This document shows positions 62,608 to 64,000 of a stretch of DNA of 64,000 bases, piece by piece (position 1 is the first letter of the stretch; the number at the start of each line of letters is the position of its first letter). This DNA is from Clostridia bacterium (GTDB lineage: Bacteria; Bacillota; Clostridia; Christensenellales; CAG-917): contig JAFTSA010000009.1 of assembly GCA_017461985.1 (NCBI GenBank), forward strand, positions 24,486 to 88,485, written 5' to 3'. Below the pieces are notes generated by a model. The model was not told where the DNA came from. It made no database searches and saw nothing but the letters and a program-made list of their open reading frames with translations. A program made the position numbers and the translations under genes.

Positions 62608-62772
62608 TTACTTTGTTTCTCTGTGCAAGGTGTGTTTCTTGCAGAATCTGCAATACTTCTTAAGCTCCATTCTTTCAGGATGCTTTTGTTTGTTCTTCTT
62701 AAGATTGTAGTTGCGTTGTTTGCACTCGGTGCAAGCAAGTGTAACTCTGACTCTTGCGTCTTTTTGAGCCAT
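62608..62772 (-). CDS. rpmG: 50S ribosomal protein L33, zinc-binding form
   Basis: A 54-residue L33 at the E-site edge of the large subunit. Two CxxC pairs (CTECKQRNY and [10 protein letters not shown]) mark the zinc-binding form, which some bacteria replace by a zinc-free paralogue under zinc limitation. The start [17 protein letters not shown] is preceded by AGGAGGC. It lies between tuf and secE, a common arrangement. Confidence 0.94.
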   Translation of the reverse strand: MAQKDARVRVTLACTECKQRNYNLKKNKQKHPERMELKKYCRFCKKHTLHRETK

Positions 62773-62811
62773 TTTTGCCTCCTTTTGTCTTAACAAATTT
62801 CATAGGCATAC

Positions 62812-62836
62812 CCTACACGGCGACACGCCGTGTAGG
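62812..62836 (-). other. strong 11-bp hairpin between tuf and rpmG
   Basis: CCTACACGGCG and CGCCGTGTAGG pair perfectly around ACA. No U-run follows on the minus strand, so it is not a standard terminator. It may be a processing or mRNA-stabilising structure at the 3' end of tuf. Confidence 0.6.
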
Positions 62837-62864
62837 ATATATCGCTATTATTTGGAAAGAACAA

Positions 62865-64000
62865 TTATTCGATGATTTTTGCGACGACGCCGGAACCAAC
62901 TGTTCTGCCACCTTCACGAATTGCGAAACGGAGTCCTTCTTCGATTGCGATGGGGGTGATGAGTTTGATTTCCATGTCGATGTGGTCACCAGGCATGACC
63001 ATTTCTGTACCTGCGGGAAGGCTGATTGAACCGGTCACGTCAGTTGTACGGAAATAGAATTGAGGACGATAGCCGTTGAAGAAAGGTGTGTGACGGCCGC
63101 CTTCTTCCTTTGTAAGGACGTAAACTTGGCTGGTGAAGTGAGTGTGAGGATGGATTGAACCGGGCTTTGCAAGAACTTGACCACGTTCGATGTCAGTTCT
63201 TTGGACACCACGGAGGAGTGCGCCGATGTTGTCGCCGCCTTCTGCGTAGTCGAGGAGCTTACGGAACATTTCGATACCGGTGACTGTTGTTTCTCTCTTT
63301 TCGTCTGAAAGACCAACGATTTCAACCTTGTCGCCCATGCGGAGAACACCACGTTCAACTCTACCGGTTGCGACTGTACCACGACCTGTGATGGTGAAGA
63401 CGTCTTCAACAGGCATAAGGAAGGGTTTGTCTGTGTCTCTTTCGGGATCGGGGATATAGCTGTCAACTGCATCAAGGAGTTCTTGGATGCATTGTGTTGC
63501 GGGGCTGTCCCAGTTGCCTGCGAGGCCTGATTCCATTGCCTTCAATGCTGAACCACGGATGATGGGGGTGTCGTCGCCGGGGAAATCATATTCGTTGAGG
63601 AGTTCACGGACTTCCATTTCAACGAGTTCAAGGAGTTCTTCGTCGTCGACTTGGTCGCATTTGTTAAGGAAAACAACGATGTAAGGAACACCAACCTGAC
63701 GTGCGAGAAGGATGTGTTCACGAGTTTGAGGCATAGGACCGTCTGATGCTGCGCAGACGAGGATTGCGCCGTCCATTTGTGCTGCACCGGTGATCATGTT
63801 CTTGACATAGTCAGCGTGTCCAGGGCAGTCAACGTGTGCATAGTGACGAGTTGCGGTTTCGTATTCAACGTGTGCGGTGTTGATCGTGATACCTCTTGCT
63901 CTTTCTTCGGGTGCCTTGTCGATTTCGTCATACTTCATGACTTGTGCATTTCCCTTGGATGCGCAATACATGGTGATTGCTGCGGTGAGGGTGGTCTTGC
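62865..64000 (-). CDS. tuf: elongation factor Tu, 5' end beyond the window
   Basis: EF-Tu delivers aminoacyl-tRNA to the ribosome in a GTP-dependent way. 377 residues are visible and about 20 N-terminal ones, including the GHVDHGKT P-loop, lie outside. The frame enters at [16 protein letters not shown]. Seen are the switch I region ([15 protein letters not shown]), [37 protein letters not shown] and domains II and III ending [11 protein letters not shown] Met in MYCASK is internal, not the start. It is the gene upstream of rpmG-secE-nusG. Confidence 0.97.
   Translation of the reverse strand, partial: KTTLTAAITMYCASKGNAQVMKYDEIDKAPEERARGITINTAHVEYETATRHYAHVDCPGHADYVKNMITGAAQMDGAILVCAASDGPMPQTREHILLARQVGVPYIVVFLNKCDQVDDEELLELVEMEVRELLNEYDFPGDDTPIIRGSALKAMESGLAGNWDSPATQCIQELLDAVDSYIPDPERDTDKPFLMPVEDVFTITGRGTVATGRVERGVLRMGDKVEIVGLSDEKRETTVTGIEMFRKLLDYAEGGDNIGALLRGVQRTDIERGQVLAKPGSIHPHTHFTSQVYVLTKEEGGRHTPFFNGYRPQFYFRTTDVTGSISLPAGTEMVMPGDHIDMEIKLITPIAIEEGLRFAIREGGRTVGSGVVAKIIE

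Noticed and set aside
1..64000. tRNA and rRNA genes
   Set aside because: No cloverleaf or rRNA sequence was recognised by eye on either strand, including the usual spots near tuf and nusG; a tRNAscan run would settle it.

Overview
The window looks like a chromosome segment of an uncultured Clostridia-type member of the Bacillota. The evidence is two universal ribosomal clusters, the sporulation-maturation pair spmA/spmB, a TatD-linked radical SAM gene, a collagen-like spore-coat-type protein, strong SD sequences and many vegetative-type promoters with TTGACA-like and TATAAT-like boxes exactly 17 nt apart. Lineage below class is inference; a gut clostridial order would fit.

Layout. Bases 1-5517 (minus) carry the S10/spc ribosomal operon in canonical order, rpsJ to the start of rplX, with its own promoter at 5620-5648. 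Bases 5860-18210 hold housekeeping genes: an unknown acidic protein, a Cof-type HAD phosphatase, rsmA plus a HAD hydrolase, the metG-tatD-rSAM operon facing divergent spmAB, a DUF1858 redox peptide, a zinc-ribbon/SPFH pair resembling B. subtilis YdjG/YdjI, and an AEC transporter. Bases 18399-45260 (minus) are one uninterrupted 26.9-kb gene for a predicted lipoprotein of 8953 residues. It has about 13 diverged modules joined by Ala/Glu/Ser linkers, Tyr-rich cassettes inserted in some modules, and about 2000 residues of Ig-like repeats at the C end. Bases 45959-58960 carry carbohydrate-related and membrane genes (DUF4380-like, GH20 hexosaminidase, HGSNAT-like acyltransferase, PH-domain protein, GH127-like protein, ApgM-type phosphoglycerate mutase, esterase, condensation-like acyltransferase) and the collagen-like gene. 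Bases 59018-64000 (minus) carry tuf-rpmG-secE-nusG-rplK-rplA, then rplJ-rplL behind their own promoter and an L10 leader. rpoB does not follow rplL.

The two most unusual items are the giant lipoprotein and a family of long, nested, covarying inverted-repeat elements at 14300-14689, 45613-45948 and 60244-60509. Each lies directly 3' of a minus-strand stop codon. Diverged copies keep the same architecture, including a single A.G mismatch 11 pairs into the outer stem, although the paired bases differ. All functional statements rest on reading the sequence and on family knowledge; no database search was run.
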